From Tenericutes bacterium MZ-XQ (GTDB lineage Bacteria; Bacillota_I; Bacilli_A; Acholeplasmatales; Acholeplasmataceae): 64,000 bases of DNA. Below are positions 8,136-15,562 of this stretch, piece after piece (the stretch's first letter is position 1; each line of letters begins with the position of its first letter). A program made the translations under genes and the position numbers. The DNA is taken from the NCBI GenBank assembly GCA_002838205.1, contig CP017950.1, positions 248,001-312,000 of the forward strand. Direction: 5' to 3'. Below the pieces are notes generated by a model, which had not been told where the DNA came from, made no database searches, and saw nothing but the letters and a program-made list of their open reading frames with translations.

Positions 8136-9453
8136 CGCTAAATAACCTCTCTTTTCGGTGATTTGGTAGATATGAAGCATCAAGATTTAAAACCATAGTA
8201 GAACCACACTGACATTTAAAGATGTCATAGTGATAAGTCTTAAGCAACAAAGTTCGAAAGTGAAGTTGATGTTTAAGATAAGTCAAAGATTTAGGGTTAA
8301 CTAACTTTAACTCAGAGGCAATTTTTCGTTTTGTCCGATTTGAATAAAAACCGTAATAACGAATCAGATGAAATCCTTTATCAGGGATGTGTTTAATGAG
8401 ACGTGCAATAAATTTAAAGACATGATCAGTGATGATTTGAGTACCTCGTTTATGATGTTTATCTGAAATTTGATCATCTTCATGAGGATCAAAATGCCAA
8501 GTGACTTGGTGATTGATATCATCGAAGTCATCAATTCTAGATTCAGAGATGGCTGGATGAGAAGCATATCTGGCGATGTATTTAGCAATCTTTTTGGCTG
8601 TAGACAAGCTAGATTTTCTCTTTAATTGAGGCCCGTAAGTGTAAAAGCCTTTTTTATACTTATGAATGAGATAACTTCTTAAGCGATTAAACTCATTATA
8701 GATAGAATTTGTCGCATGGGTTTTCAAATAGGCTGAGATGTTACTTAAGAGTCTATATTGCCAAAACATACGCAGTCTCTCAAAAGGAAAGAAAGACATG
8801 TTGGATAGATGACCATGAGCATCAATAAAGCGTTCAGCAACTAAAGCATGGATATGAGGATTGGTCTTCATATCTCTGCCATAGGTGTGAAGAAAACAAA
8901 TGATGCCAAGTCTTCTATCTAATTGGTGGTCAGCCTTCGTTTTCTTAACAGCTTTATGAAGAACTTCATTTACAGTTTGAAATAAGATATCAAATAAGTC
9001 TCTATAAAGCCAAAAGAATTTACGCATCTCTTTAGCAACTGAAAAGACAAAATGTCTATGAGGGCACTTAAGTAATTTGGATTCAATCGCAAGTGTTCGA
9101 GCTTCTCGATATCTTTGATTACAAGAAGGACAAAACCTTGAATGACAAGAAAGACCTTGGATATGAAAGTTATCACAAGTTGGGCATTCATAGAAGAAGT
9201 AGCCATATTTGAAATCACGACAATGTATCATTTTTTCAACATTTTCGATAATTGAGGGACGTAGTTTATCTTCAAAATGAAGTTTAAATGAATCCCAATA
9301 GGTAGCAAATATAGATTGAATGGAAATGGAGTTATCTCTATATACTTTTAAATTAGATAGTTTAACAAGCTCATTGTTAAAGACATGTTCACCATGTTTA
9401 AGAGCAAGTTCTAATTGATCTTTAAATTTATACTTAATCACTATAGGTTCCAT
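8128..9453 (-). CDS. IS91-family Y2 HUH transposase
   Basis: A 441-residue rolling-circle transposase. The N-terminal zinc-binding domain has CPTCDNFHIQGLSC and FCPSCNQR. The HUH nickase motif is NPHIHALVAER, and the catalytic tyrosine pair is in RYYGFYSNR (Y-x3-Y). Translation is placed at ATG 9453 (MEPIVIKYKF). This matches the start of the diverged copy (MDPILLKYKF), and a TATAAT box lies only six bases upstream, so the longer upstream frame into the terminal hairpins is not used. It nicks single-stranded ends and joins them at GTTC targets. Confidence 0.92.
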   Translation of the reverse strand: MEPIVIKYKFKDQLELALKHGEHVFNNELVKLSNLKVYRDNSISIQSIFATYWDSFKLHFEDKLRPSIIENVEKMIHCRDFKYGYFFYECPTCDNFHIQGLSCHSRFCPSCNQRYREARTLAIESKLLKCPHRHFVFSVAKEMRKFFWLYRDLFDILFQTVNEVLHKAVKKTKADHQLDRRLGIICFLHTYGRDMKTNPHIHALVAERFIDAHGHLSNMSFFPFERLRMFWQYRLLSNISAYLKTHATNSIYNEFNRLRSYLIHKYKKGFYTYGPQLKRKSSLSTAKKIAKYIARYASHPAISESRIDDFDDINHQVTWHFDPHEDDQISDKHHKRGTQIITDHVFKFIARLIKHIPDKGFHLIRYYGFYSNRTKRKIASELKLVNPKSLTYLKHQLHFRTLLLKTYHYDIFKCQCGSTMVLNLDASYLPNHRKERLFSDA

Positions 9454-9577
9454 AAATCTATTATACAATGTGACTTTAAAAAGAAAAAGGCGATTTTTAT
9501 CGCCCCTAGTGAATTTATTCACTTTTGTTCTTTTTTAAATATGCATATTGAATACAAAATAAAAAAGGAGAACGAAG

Positions 9578-11017
9578 ATGGGAAAAATCAAATTAGTATG
9601 GAAGAAAATCGTAGCTTTCTTCATTATGGTAGGAGAAAAACTTAGAAAGTTTTTCAAAGTTGAGCAAAGAGGTTCAACATTAACAAAAGAGTTTTTGGCG
9701 GGTATAACTATTTTCTTAGCTATGGCATACATTTTGCCAGTCAATAGTTTCATGCTAGCTGCAACAGGATTGCCTGTTGGTGGTGTGTTCTTTGCAACTG
9801 CAGTATCTGCAGCAATCGCAACACTGATTATGGGGATTTTTGCAAACCTTCCAGTTGCACTTGCTCCTGGTATGGGATTAAATGCATTTTTCACTTATAC
9901 ACTTGTCAATTTTGGATTAGGTTATAGTCCTGAAGCAGCTTTGGCAGCTGTATTAGTATCAGGGATCTTATTCTTAATCATCTCATTAACAGGTTTAAGA
10001 AAAACCATTATCAATGCAATTCCTAAAGGATTAAAATTATCAGTTGGTGCAGGTATTGGTTTCTTTATTGCATTTATTGGCTTTAAGAATGCTGGTATTA
10101 TTGAAGGTGATGGTGCTACATTAGTTACACTTGGAAACTTAGCACATCCAACTGTATTATTAGGTTTATTTGGTTTAATCTTAGTTGTTGTTTTATATGC
10201 TTTTAAGTTTAGATTTGCATTAATTACTGCAATCGTTTCAACTGCAGTTGTGGGATTAATTTTAGGTGCTCTTGGTGTTGATATGATGCCTGCATATGAT
10301 CCACAAGGTATGGCTGGTGTTTGGACAGGAGCAAGTGAAACATTATTTGCAGCATTTGGTGGATTTTCTGAACTCTTCTCTAGTTGGGAAGCTTTAGCTG
10401 TCATTTTCTCATTACTATTTGTTGACTTCTTTGATACTGCTGGTACGCTTATGGCAGTTGGTAATCAAGCTGGTTTGATTAACGAAGAAGGTGTGATTGA
10501 AGGTGGAGATCATGCGCTTATTGCTGATTCAATTGGTACAATTGCAGGAGCAATGTTAGGAACTTCAAACGTTACAAGTTACATTGAATCATCTACTGGG
10601 ATTGAACAAGGCGCAAGAACTGGTTTAGCAAGTGTTGTTGTTGCTATATTATTTATTTTATCAATCTTCTTATACCCAGTATTGTCAATATTTAATGGTG
10701 TTGTTGTTGGAGTAAATGGGTTTGGTGATGCAATTGTATTTAGCCCTGTTACTGCAATGGCGTTAATCATGGTAGGTACTTTAATGTTTGCACAATTAAA
10801 AGATATTGATTGGGAAGACACAGCAATCGTTATTACCGGATTTTTTACAATCATTGTTATGATCTTATCTTTTTCAATCGCAGAAGGTATTGCAGTTGGA
10901 TTTGTATTCTATCCAATCATTATGGTTGCACAAGGGAAAGCTAAGAAAGTTAGTCCAGTGATGTTTGGTTTATCATTAGTATTTATTTTATATTTCATAT
11001 TAAAATTTGCTGTATAA
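9578..11017 (+). CDS. pbuG: guanine/hypoxanthine permease, AzgA/PbuG family (NCS2)
   Basis: A 479-residue transporter with about 12-14 membrane segments. AzgA-type signatures are EFLAGITIFLAMAYILPVN, APGMGLNAFFTYTLV, FVDFFDTAGTLMAV and GTSNVTSYIESSTGIEQGARTG. It should import guanine/hypoxanthine by proton symport. ATG 9578 follows AAAAGGAG. A guanine riboswitch upstream is the expected control for this family, but an IS91-type element separates them, so present regulation is uncertain. A terminator follows at 11044-11076. Confidence 0.93.
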   Translation: MGKIKLVWKKIVAFFIMVGEKLRKFFKVEQRGSTLTKEFLAGITIFLAMAYILPVNSFMLAATGLPVGGVFFATAVSAAIATLIMGIFANLPVALAPGMGLNAFFTYTLVNFGLGYSPEAALAAVLVSGILFLIISLTGLRKTIINAIPKGLKLSVGAGIGFFIAFIGFKNAGIIEGDGATLVTLGNLAHPTVLLGLFGLILVVVLYAFKFRFALITAIVSTAVVGLILGALGVDMMPAYDPQGMAGVWTGASETLFAAFGGFSELFSSWEALAVIFSLLFVDFFDTAGTLMAVGNQAGLINEEGVIEGGDHALIADSIGTIAGAMLGTSNVTSYIESSTGIEQGARTGLASVVVAILFILSIFLYPVLSIFNGVVVGVNGFGDAIVFSPVTAMALIMVGTLMFAQLKDIDWEDTAIVITGFFTIIVMILSFSIAEGIAVGFVFYPIIMVAQGKAKKVSPVMFGLSLVFILYFILKFAV

Positions 11018-11043
11018 TATATAAACTTTCATTTCTTGAAAAG

Positions 11044-11076
11044 CTGTATAAGCATTTGCTTATGCAGTTTTTTTTT
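11044..11076 (+). terminator. rho-independent terminator after pbuG
   Basis: CTGTATAAGC (11044-11053) pairs with GCTTATGCAG (11058-11067), followed by nine T residues. Confidence 0.93.
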
Positions 11077-11147
11077 GCATTTAATTTGAACTTCAATAGT
11101 CTTTCATGATATCTTTATGTTGTTCTAAGATATAGGAGGAAATGTTG

Positions 11148-12479
11148 ATGCAACTCAAAAAAGAGATAGGTCTATTTGGTGGTATTGCAGTTATTGCTGG
11201 TATCATGATTGGGTCTGGTATATTTGTATTTGGAAGTTTAATTTTAACGAGAGTAGGATATGCATTAGGCTTATCTTTATTGGTTTGGTTACTAGGTGGG
11301 ATTATTACTTTATTTTCAGGTTTAACATATGCTGAACTTGGAACGATGTTTCCAGAGACAGGCGGATATTATGTTTATTTAAGGAAAGCCTATGGTAAAA
11401 AAATGGCTTTCTTAAGCGGAACAATGAATTTTATTTTAGCATCTAGTGGATCTATTGCACTGTTAGCATTAGTATTTGGCGATATACTAACTTATATTTT
11501 TCCAGGAGTAACAAGTTATGTGAAATGGATTGCTGCACTAACGATTATTTTACTGTCTATTATAAATTATTTAGGTGTTAAGTTTGGATCACTGGTGCAA
11601 AAAATATTTTTAGTAGCCAAATTAATTCCTATGATTGGGATTATCATAATCGGTGTGTTTTTAGGAACTGAAAGTGTTGTTTTAGATTTTGTACCACAAG
11701 GTGGAGAGCCACTAACTAAAGTATTTACAATGATCGGTTTTGGTGTTGTAGGTACACTTTGGGCTTATGAAGGATGGACAAATTTAAATACAGTATCTGG
11801 AGAGATGAAAAATGTCTCAAAAGATTTACCAAAGGCTATTATTTTTGCGATATCAGGAGTAACATTAATTTATGTGCTTTTCACATTTGCGATTTATCGT
11901 TTAATTCCTTATAATGATTTAATTGCTTTATCTGAACAAGGTGCAGTACTACCAATCCCAGCAATGATGGCAGTTTTTGGTAATACTGGTATGTATATTG
12001 TTTTTGTTGCAGTACTCATTTCAGTTTTCGGTGCACTTAATGGTAGTGTCATGGTTTTCCCTAGAGTTTATTATGCAATGGCAAAAGATCAAACATTTTT
12101 CAAATCATTTGAAAAAGTTGATAAAAAATATAAAACACCAAGTGTTGCAATATTTGGATCAATGGTGATGAGTTTAGCGTTATTACTATTTGATGTGGGA
12201 TCATTATTAACGTTTGTTGTGTTTACAGGTTTGATTTTCAATACACTTATTTTTATTTCAGTATTCTTGTTTAGGAAAAGACAACCAGATCACCCTAGAC
12301 CTTATAAAGTATGGGGATATCCATATGTTCCAGCGATTGCGATTGTTGGTATGATAGGACTGTTTATAGCGACGCTTGTTGAGGATTTAGTACCTTCATT
12401 AATTGGTCTTGGTGTCTTAGGAGTCGCATACTTAGTTTATACATTTATCATCGAAAAGAAAATGAAAAAAGGCGAATGA
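11148..12479 (+). CDS. APC-family amino acid permease
   Basis: A 443-residue transporter with about 12 hydrophobic segments. The first carries the APC signature GIMIGSGIFV, followed by SGLTYAELGTMFPETGGYYVYL in the LAT-like pattern and GTLWAYEGWTNLN. ATG 11148 is preferred to ATG 11142 because the AGGAGG site (11134-11139) is eight bases from the former and only two from the latter. It ends with TGA, part of the evidence for the standard stop code. The transported amino acid cannot be read from the sequence. Confidence 0.87.
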   Translation: MQLKKEIGLFGGIAVIAGIMIGSGIFVFGSLILTRVGYALGLSLLVWLLGGIITLFSGLTYAELGTMFPETGGYYVYLRKAYGKKMAFLSGTMNFILASSGSIALLALVFGDILTYIFPGVTSYVKWIAALTIILLSIINYLGVKFGSLVQKIFLVAKLIPMIGIIIIGVFLGTESVVLDFVPQGGEPLTKVFTMIGFGVVGTLWAYEGWTNLNTVSGEMKNVSKDLPKAIIFAISGVTLIYVLFTFAIYRLIPYNDLIALSEQGAVLPIPAMMAVFGNTGMYIVFVAVLISVFGALNGSVMVFPRVYYAMAKDQTFFKSFEKVDKKYKTPSVAIFGSMVMSLALLLFDVGSLLTFVVFTGLIFNTLIFISVFLFRKRQPDHPRPYKVWGYPYVPAIAIVGMIGLFIATLVEDLVPSLIGLGVLGVAYLVYTFIIEKKMKKGE

Positions 12480-12491
12480 TTTCGCCTTTTT
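12466..12491. terminator. bidirectional terminator between convergent permease genes
   Basis: GGCGAA and TTCGCC around 12471-12486 form a hairpin with A and T runs on either side, serving both converging genes. Confidence 0.85.
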
Positions 12492-12510
12492 ATTTGATCT
12501 GATTTATTTA

Positions 12511-13809
12511 TTATTTTTCTTCTAGTAATGATAATACTTGATTAAGTACGATACCAACGATTGCTGCTAAGCTCATACCTTGAAGTGTAGTAGACGCAGT
12601 GATATTAATGAATGCTCCACCTAATCCAATGACTAACATTGTAGAAACAATAATTAGATTTTTCATTTTTGAAAGATCTGTTTTATCTTTGATAAGCACT
12701 TTAACACCATTTGCTGCAATAAGTCCGTATAAGACAATTGTCATACCACCAATGACTGCCCATGGGATGCTCATAATGAATGCTTGGATGTAGCCTAAGA
12801 ACCCTAGAAGAATCGCAAAGATTGCTGCTAAACCAATCACGAACACTGAACCAACCTTTGTTAAAGCGATAACACCTGTGTTTTCACCATATGTTGTATT
12901 TGCTGGTCCACCTAATGATGCAGACACAAAAGTCGCAATTCCATCTCCTAATAATGTTCTATGAAGACCAGGGTTTTCTATAAAATCATTTCCTGTGATT
13001 TCTCCTAATACCACATGATCACCAATATGTTCTGCAATCGTTACGAATGCTAAGGGTGCGAACACTAAAACTTGAGAAAAATTGAAGTCATATGTTCCAA
13101 TAATAGTAAAATTTGGAACTTGGAAAAATGATACATTTGCAAAAGCTTCACTTAAGTTGACAACACCAAAGATGACAGAGAAAATGTAACCAACCAGAAT
13201 TGCAATAATGAACGGTACGATTTTTAAGAATCCTTTAGCTTTTGTCGTTAAGACTACAACTGTTGCAAACGTAATAAACGCGATTAATGGTACTTTCCAT
13301 GCTGCACCTGCTAACCCAATATATAATCCATTATCATATAATGGTTGCATACCAAGTAACCCAAAGTTTAAAACAGCAACTGGAGCTAGTGTTAAACCAA
13401 TGATGATAATCATAGGTCCTATGACTACAGGAGGTAATAATTTTTTTAACCATCCGCTACCTACAAAGAAGATGATGAGTGCGATGATTACATAAATGAT
13501 ACCAACTACCATTAAACCTAGATAAGCAGCTGATGCGCTTCCTGTTGCAATAATTGCTGCAGATATCGTCGTCATATATGCAAAACTACTGCCTAAATAA
13601 ACTGGAACTTTTCCTTTTGTACACAAGATATAAATCAGTGTACCGATACCACTTGCTACAAGTGCAACACCTACATCTAAGCCTGTTAACATTGGAACAA
13701 GTACTGTGGCTCCAAACATAGCGAAAACGTGCTGTAAGCTTAAAATAATCCAACTGCCAATGCTTTTTGGCTTTTCATTAATACCAACTGTTAATCCATT
13801 TTGAGTCAT
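12511..13809 (-). CDS. pyrP: uracil permease (NCS2, UraA/PyrP type)
   Basis: A 432-residue uracil:proton symporter of the NCS2 family, with about 14 membrane segments. Signatures include LQHVFAMFGATVLVPMLTG, VPVYLGSSFAY, PLAFVTIAEHIGDH and GPANTTYGENTGVIALTKV. Its mRNA leader contains a PyrR-type attenuator, and pyrR lies divergently next door, so expression should fall when pyrimidine nucleotides are plentiful. ATG 13809 has an AAAGGAG ribosome site. The adjacent regulator and leader make the pyrimidine specificity firm. Confidence 0.93.
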   Translation of the reverse strand: MTQNGLTVGINEKPKSIGSWIILSLQHVFAMFGATVLVPMLTGLDVGVALVASGIGTLIYILCTKGKVPVYLGSSFAYMTTISAAIIATGSASAAYLGLMVVGIIYVIIALIIFFVGSGWLKKLLPPVVIGPMIIIIGLTLAPVAVLNFGLLGMQPLYDNGLYIGLAGAAWKVPLIAFITFATVVVLTTKAKGFLKIVPFIIAILVGYIFSVIFGVVNLSEAFANVSFFQVPNFTIIGTYDFNFSQVLVFAPLAFVTIAEHIGDHVVLGEITGNDFIENPGLHRTLLGDGIATFVSASLGGPANTTYGENTGVIALTKVGSVFVIGLAAIFAILLGFLGYIQAFIMSIPWAVIGGMTIVLYGLIAANGVKVLIKDKTDLSKMKNLIIVSTMLVIGLGGAFINITASTTLQGMSLAAIVGIVLNQVLSLLEEK

Positions 13810-13839
13810 GAGTTTCTCCTTTAATTTTTTTTAAAGGTC

Positions 13840-13935
13840 GCTTACAAAAAAAGACACCTAGTGGTGTCCTTTAAGAATTCGGCTCATTATAAAACATGTA
13901 CCTTATTATGCTCACAGGCATAACTTAAAGGACCT
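13840..13935 (-). promoter_or_regulatory. PyrR-binding transcription attenuator of pyrP
   Basis: Read on the minus strand, a hairpin at 13931-13901 has a CCTT/AAGG lower stem, a 5' bulge, a TTATGC/GCATAA upper stem and hexaloop CTGTGA, matching the PyrR loop consensus CNGNGA. An antiterminator forms between GTCCTTTAAG (13933-13924) and CTTAAAGGAC (13875-13866). The latter overlaps a terminator GACACC/GGTGTC (13868-13853) with a T-run. PyrR-UMP binding would favour termination. Confidence 0.85.
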
Positions 13936-13947
13936 TTACTATAAAAG

Positions 13948-13975
13948 AGTATATCATATATTTTTTGAAATACAA
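13948..13975 (-). promoter_or_regulatory. promoter of pyrP leader
   Basis: On the minus strand, TTGTAT (13975-13970) and TATACT (13953-13948) are spaced by 16 bases, just upstream of the attenuator. Confidence 0.6.
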
Positions 13976-14021
13976 TACATTTTTTTGTAAAAAAAGTTAT
14001 AATAGTTTTGTGGTGATGAAA

Positions 14022-14516
14022 ATGAAGGAAATTATGAGTCAAGATCAATTGATAAGAACATTAAAAAGAATGACACATGAAATCATTGAGAGATATCATC
14101 GATTAGATGATGTCATTTTACTTGGAGTATTGCATAAGGGTTTCCCAATCGCAAAAATCATTAAGCAGAACTTACAAGACTTCGCAGGCGTTGATGTCCC
14201 TGTATATCCATTGGATATTAGAGCATATCGTGATGATTTAAATGAAGATATAGATAAAGTACATCAAGGATTTGATGCAAAAGATAAAACAGTCATCTTG
14301 GTTGATGATGTTTTATATACGGGAAGAACGGTAAGAGCTGCACTAGATGCTATTAATTTTCATGGAAGACCAAAGAAAATATCTTTAGCTATATTAATTG
14401 ATAGAGGGCATAGAGAATTGCCTATTAGAGCCGATTTTATTGGAAAAAATATACCAACTGCACTTGAAGAAAAAGTTGTTGTAGACATTGATAAAAAAAG
14501 TGTAACGATTGATTGA
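14022..14516 (+). CDS. pyrR: PyrR, pyrimidine operon attenuator / uracil phosphoribosyltransferase
   Basis: A roughly 164-residue type I phosphoribosyltransferase-fold protein with the PRPP motif VILVDDVLYTGRTVRAALDA. In Gram-positive bacteria PyrR binds UMP-dependent RNA hairpins and has weak uracil phosphoribosyltransferase activity. The frame is open from 13965, but a TATAAT box lies at 13998-14003, so translation must begin after it. ATG 14022 (MKEIMSQDQL) aligns best with the family N-terminus; 14016 and 14034 are alternatives. It is divergent from its predicted target pyrP. Confidence 0.92.
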   Translation: MKEIMSQDQLIRTLKRMTHEIIERYHRLDDVILLGVLHKGFPIAKIIKQNLQDFAGVDVPVYPLDIRAYRDDLNEDIDKVHQGFDAKDKTVILVDDVLYTGRTVRAALDAINFHGRPKKISLAILIDRGHRELPIRADFIGKNIPTALEEKVVVDIDKKSVTID

Positions 14517-14544
14517 TATTTTTTGTGATTAAACGTTAAAACTG

Positions 14545-14573
14545 TTGACTTTTTCCATACAATATAGTATTAT
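14545..14573 (+). promoter_or_regulatory. promoter of rplM-rpsI
   Basis: TTGACT (14545-14550) and TATTAT (14568-14573) are separated by 17 bases, upstream of the L13/S9 operon. Confidence 0.8.
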
Positions 14574-14599
14574 AACAAAGGTACATTAAAAAAAAAGAA

Positions 14600-14642
14600 T
14601 TTCCACGAAAGCCCTTATTTCATGAAATAAGAATATAAGGAG
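14600..14642 (+). promoter_or_regulatory. rplM leader with alternative hairpins near the ribosome site
   Basis: CTTATTT-catg-AAATAAG (14614-14631) forms a perfect hairpin. CCTTAT (14613-14618) can instead pair with ATAAGG (14635-14640), which includes the Shine-Dalgarno AAGGAG. The two pairings exclude each other, so this could be an L13 autoregulatory leader. That role is inference. Confidence 0.45.
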
Positions 14643-14651
14643 AATTTGTAA

Positions 14652-15080
14652 ATGAAAACATTTATGGCAAATGAAAGCACAATTACACGCAAATGGTTTG
14701 TAGTTGATGCTGAAAACAAGACTTTAGGACGCTTAGCGACTGAAGTTGCATCTGTATTAAAAGGTAAACATAAACCTACCTACACTCCTCATGTAGACTC
14801 AGGTGATTATGTGATCGTAATCAATGCAGAAAAAATTAATTTAACTGGTAAAAAATGGGACAAAAAAATGTATTATAGCCACTCAGGTTATAATGGCGGT
14901 CTCAAAGTTACAGCTGCTAAAGACGTTATGGCAAAATTTCCAACACGTATGGTTGAAAAAGCAATTGTTGGTATGTTACCACATACTAAATTAGGTGCGA
15001 AGATGGCAAAGAAATTATTCGTTTATGCTGGTCCTGAGCACAAGCATGCTGCACAACAACCAGAAACATTGGAGGTATAA
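14652..15080 (+). CDS. rplM: 50S ribosomal protein L13
   Basis: A 142-residue L13 of usual length. Conserved features are the N-terminal [36 protein letters not shown] and the C-terminal MLPHTKLG region. It binds 23S rRNA early in 50S assembly. It is translated from ATG 14652, nine bases after AAGGAG, and is followed three bases on by rpsI, the standard L13-S9 operon. A structured leader precedes it. Confidence 0.97.
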   Translation: MKTFMANESTITRKWFVVDAENKTLGRLATEVASVLKGKHKPTYTPHVDSGDYVIVINAEKINLTGKKWDKKMYYSHSGYNGGLKVTAAKDVMAKFPTRMVEKAIVGMLPHTKLGAKMAKKLFVYAGPEHKHAAQQPETLEV

Positions 15081-15083
15081 CAC

Positions 15084-15482
15084 ATGGCAAACAATAAAGT
15101 ACAATATTTTGGTACAGGACGTCGTAAGAGTTCAGTTGCTAGAGTGATCTTATCAAATGGTAAAGGTGAATTCATAATTAATGGTCGCCCATTTGAAGAA
15201 TACATTCCATCAGCAGCAACTCGTTTAGATGTTACACAACCATTAGTATTAACTGAAACTGAAGGTAAATATGATATCACTGTTAATGTTAACGGTGGTG
15301 GACTTACAGGTCAAGCAGGTGCAATCCGTTTAGGTATTACACGTGCACTTATGGAAATCAATCCTGATTTACGTAAGACTTTAAAACCTGCTGGTTTAGT
15401 TACAAGAGACTCTCGTAGTAAAGAACGTAAAAAATACGGATTGAAAAAAGCAAGAAAAGCTTCACAATTCTCAAAACGTTAA
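15084..15482 (+). CDS. rpsI: 30S ribosomal protein S9
   Basis: A 132-residue S9. It has the family core [27 protein letters not shown] and the basic tail that ends SQFSKR, whose terminal arginine contacts P-site tRNA. It is the second gene of the L13-S9 operon and is closed by a terminator at 15489-15517 (AAGGACC/GGTCCTT then T-run). Confidence 0.97.
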   Translation: MANNKVQYFGTGRRKSSVARVILSNGKGEFIINGRPFEEYIPSAATRLDVTQPLVLTETEGKYDITVNVNGGGLTGQAGAIRLGITRALMEINPDLRKTLKPAGLVTRDSRSKERKKYGLKKARKASQFSKR

Positions 15483-15488
15483 TTTTAC

Positions 15489-15517
15489 AAGGACCTTATG
15501 GGTCCTTTTTCTTTTTT
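15489..15517 (+). terminator. rho-independent terminator after rpsI
   Basis: AAGGACC (15489-15495) pairs with GGTCCTT (15501-15507), followed by a T-rich tract. Confidence 0.9.
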
Positions 15518-15562
15518 GTGTTATAATTTTTATGTAAGTTTTTATAAAATATAAGGAGTATT

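Larger units (their letters stand above)
7729..9530 (-). mobile_element. IS91-family insertion sequence, copy 1
   Basis: This 1.8-kb element is repeated at 55734-57535 with only one mismatch seen by eye (C at 7752, A at 55757) outside identical genes. It encodes a Y2-type HUH transposase and a small zinc-ribbon protein. The left end reads TTAACTAGGAAATTCTAATTG, followed by a hairpin (ACTCAT/ATGAGT). The right end has two hairpins (GGCGAT/ATCGCC and AGTGAAT/ATTCACT) and finishes CACTTTT-GTTC. No target duplication is visible, as expected for IS91-type rolling-circle insertion next to GTTC. It lies between the guanine riboswitch and the purine permease gene. Confidence 0.88.

Noticed and set aside
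9525-9560. Hybrid outward promoter formed by the IS91 end (TTGTTC) and flanking DNA driving pbuG
   Set aside because: No convincing -10 is found 16-18 bases downstream in copy 1, and only a weak TAAAGA in copy 2.
13208-13495. Open frames antisense to pyrP, pbuG, rpoC and other long genes
   Set aside because: They have no ribosome sites, odd composition (Pro/Asn/Ile-rich mirror of hydrophobic proteins) and lie fully opposite well-supported genes.
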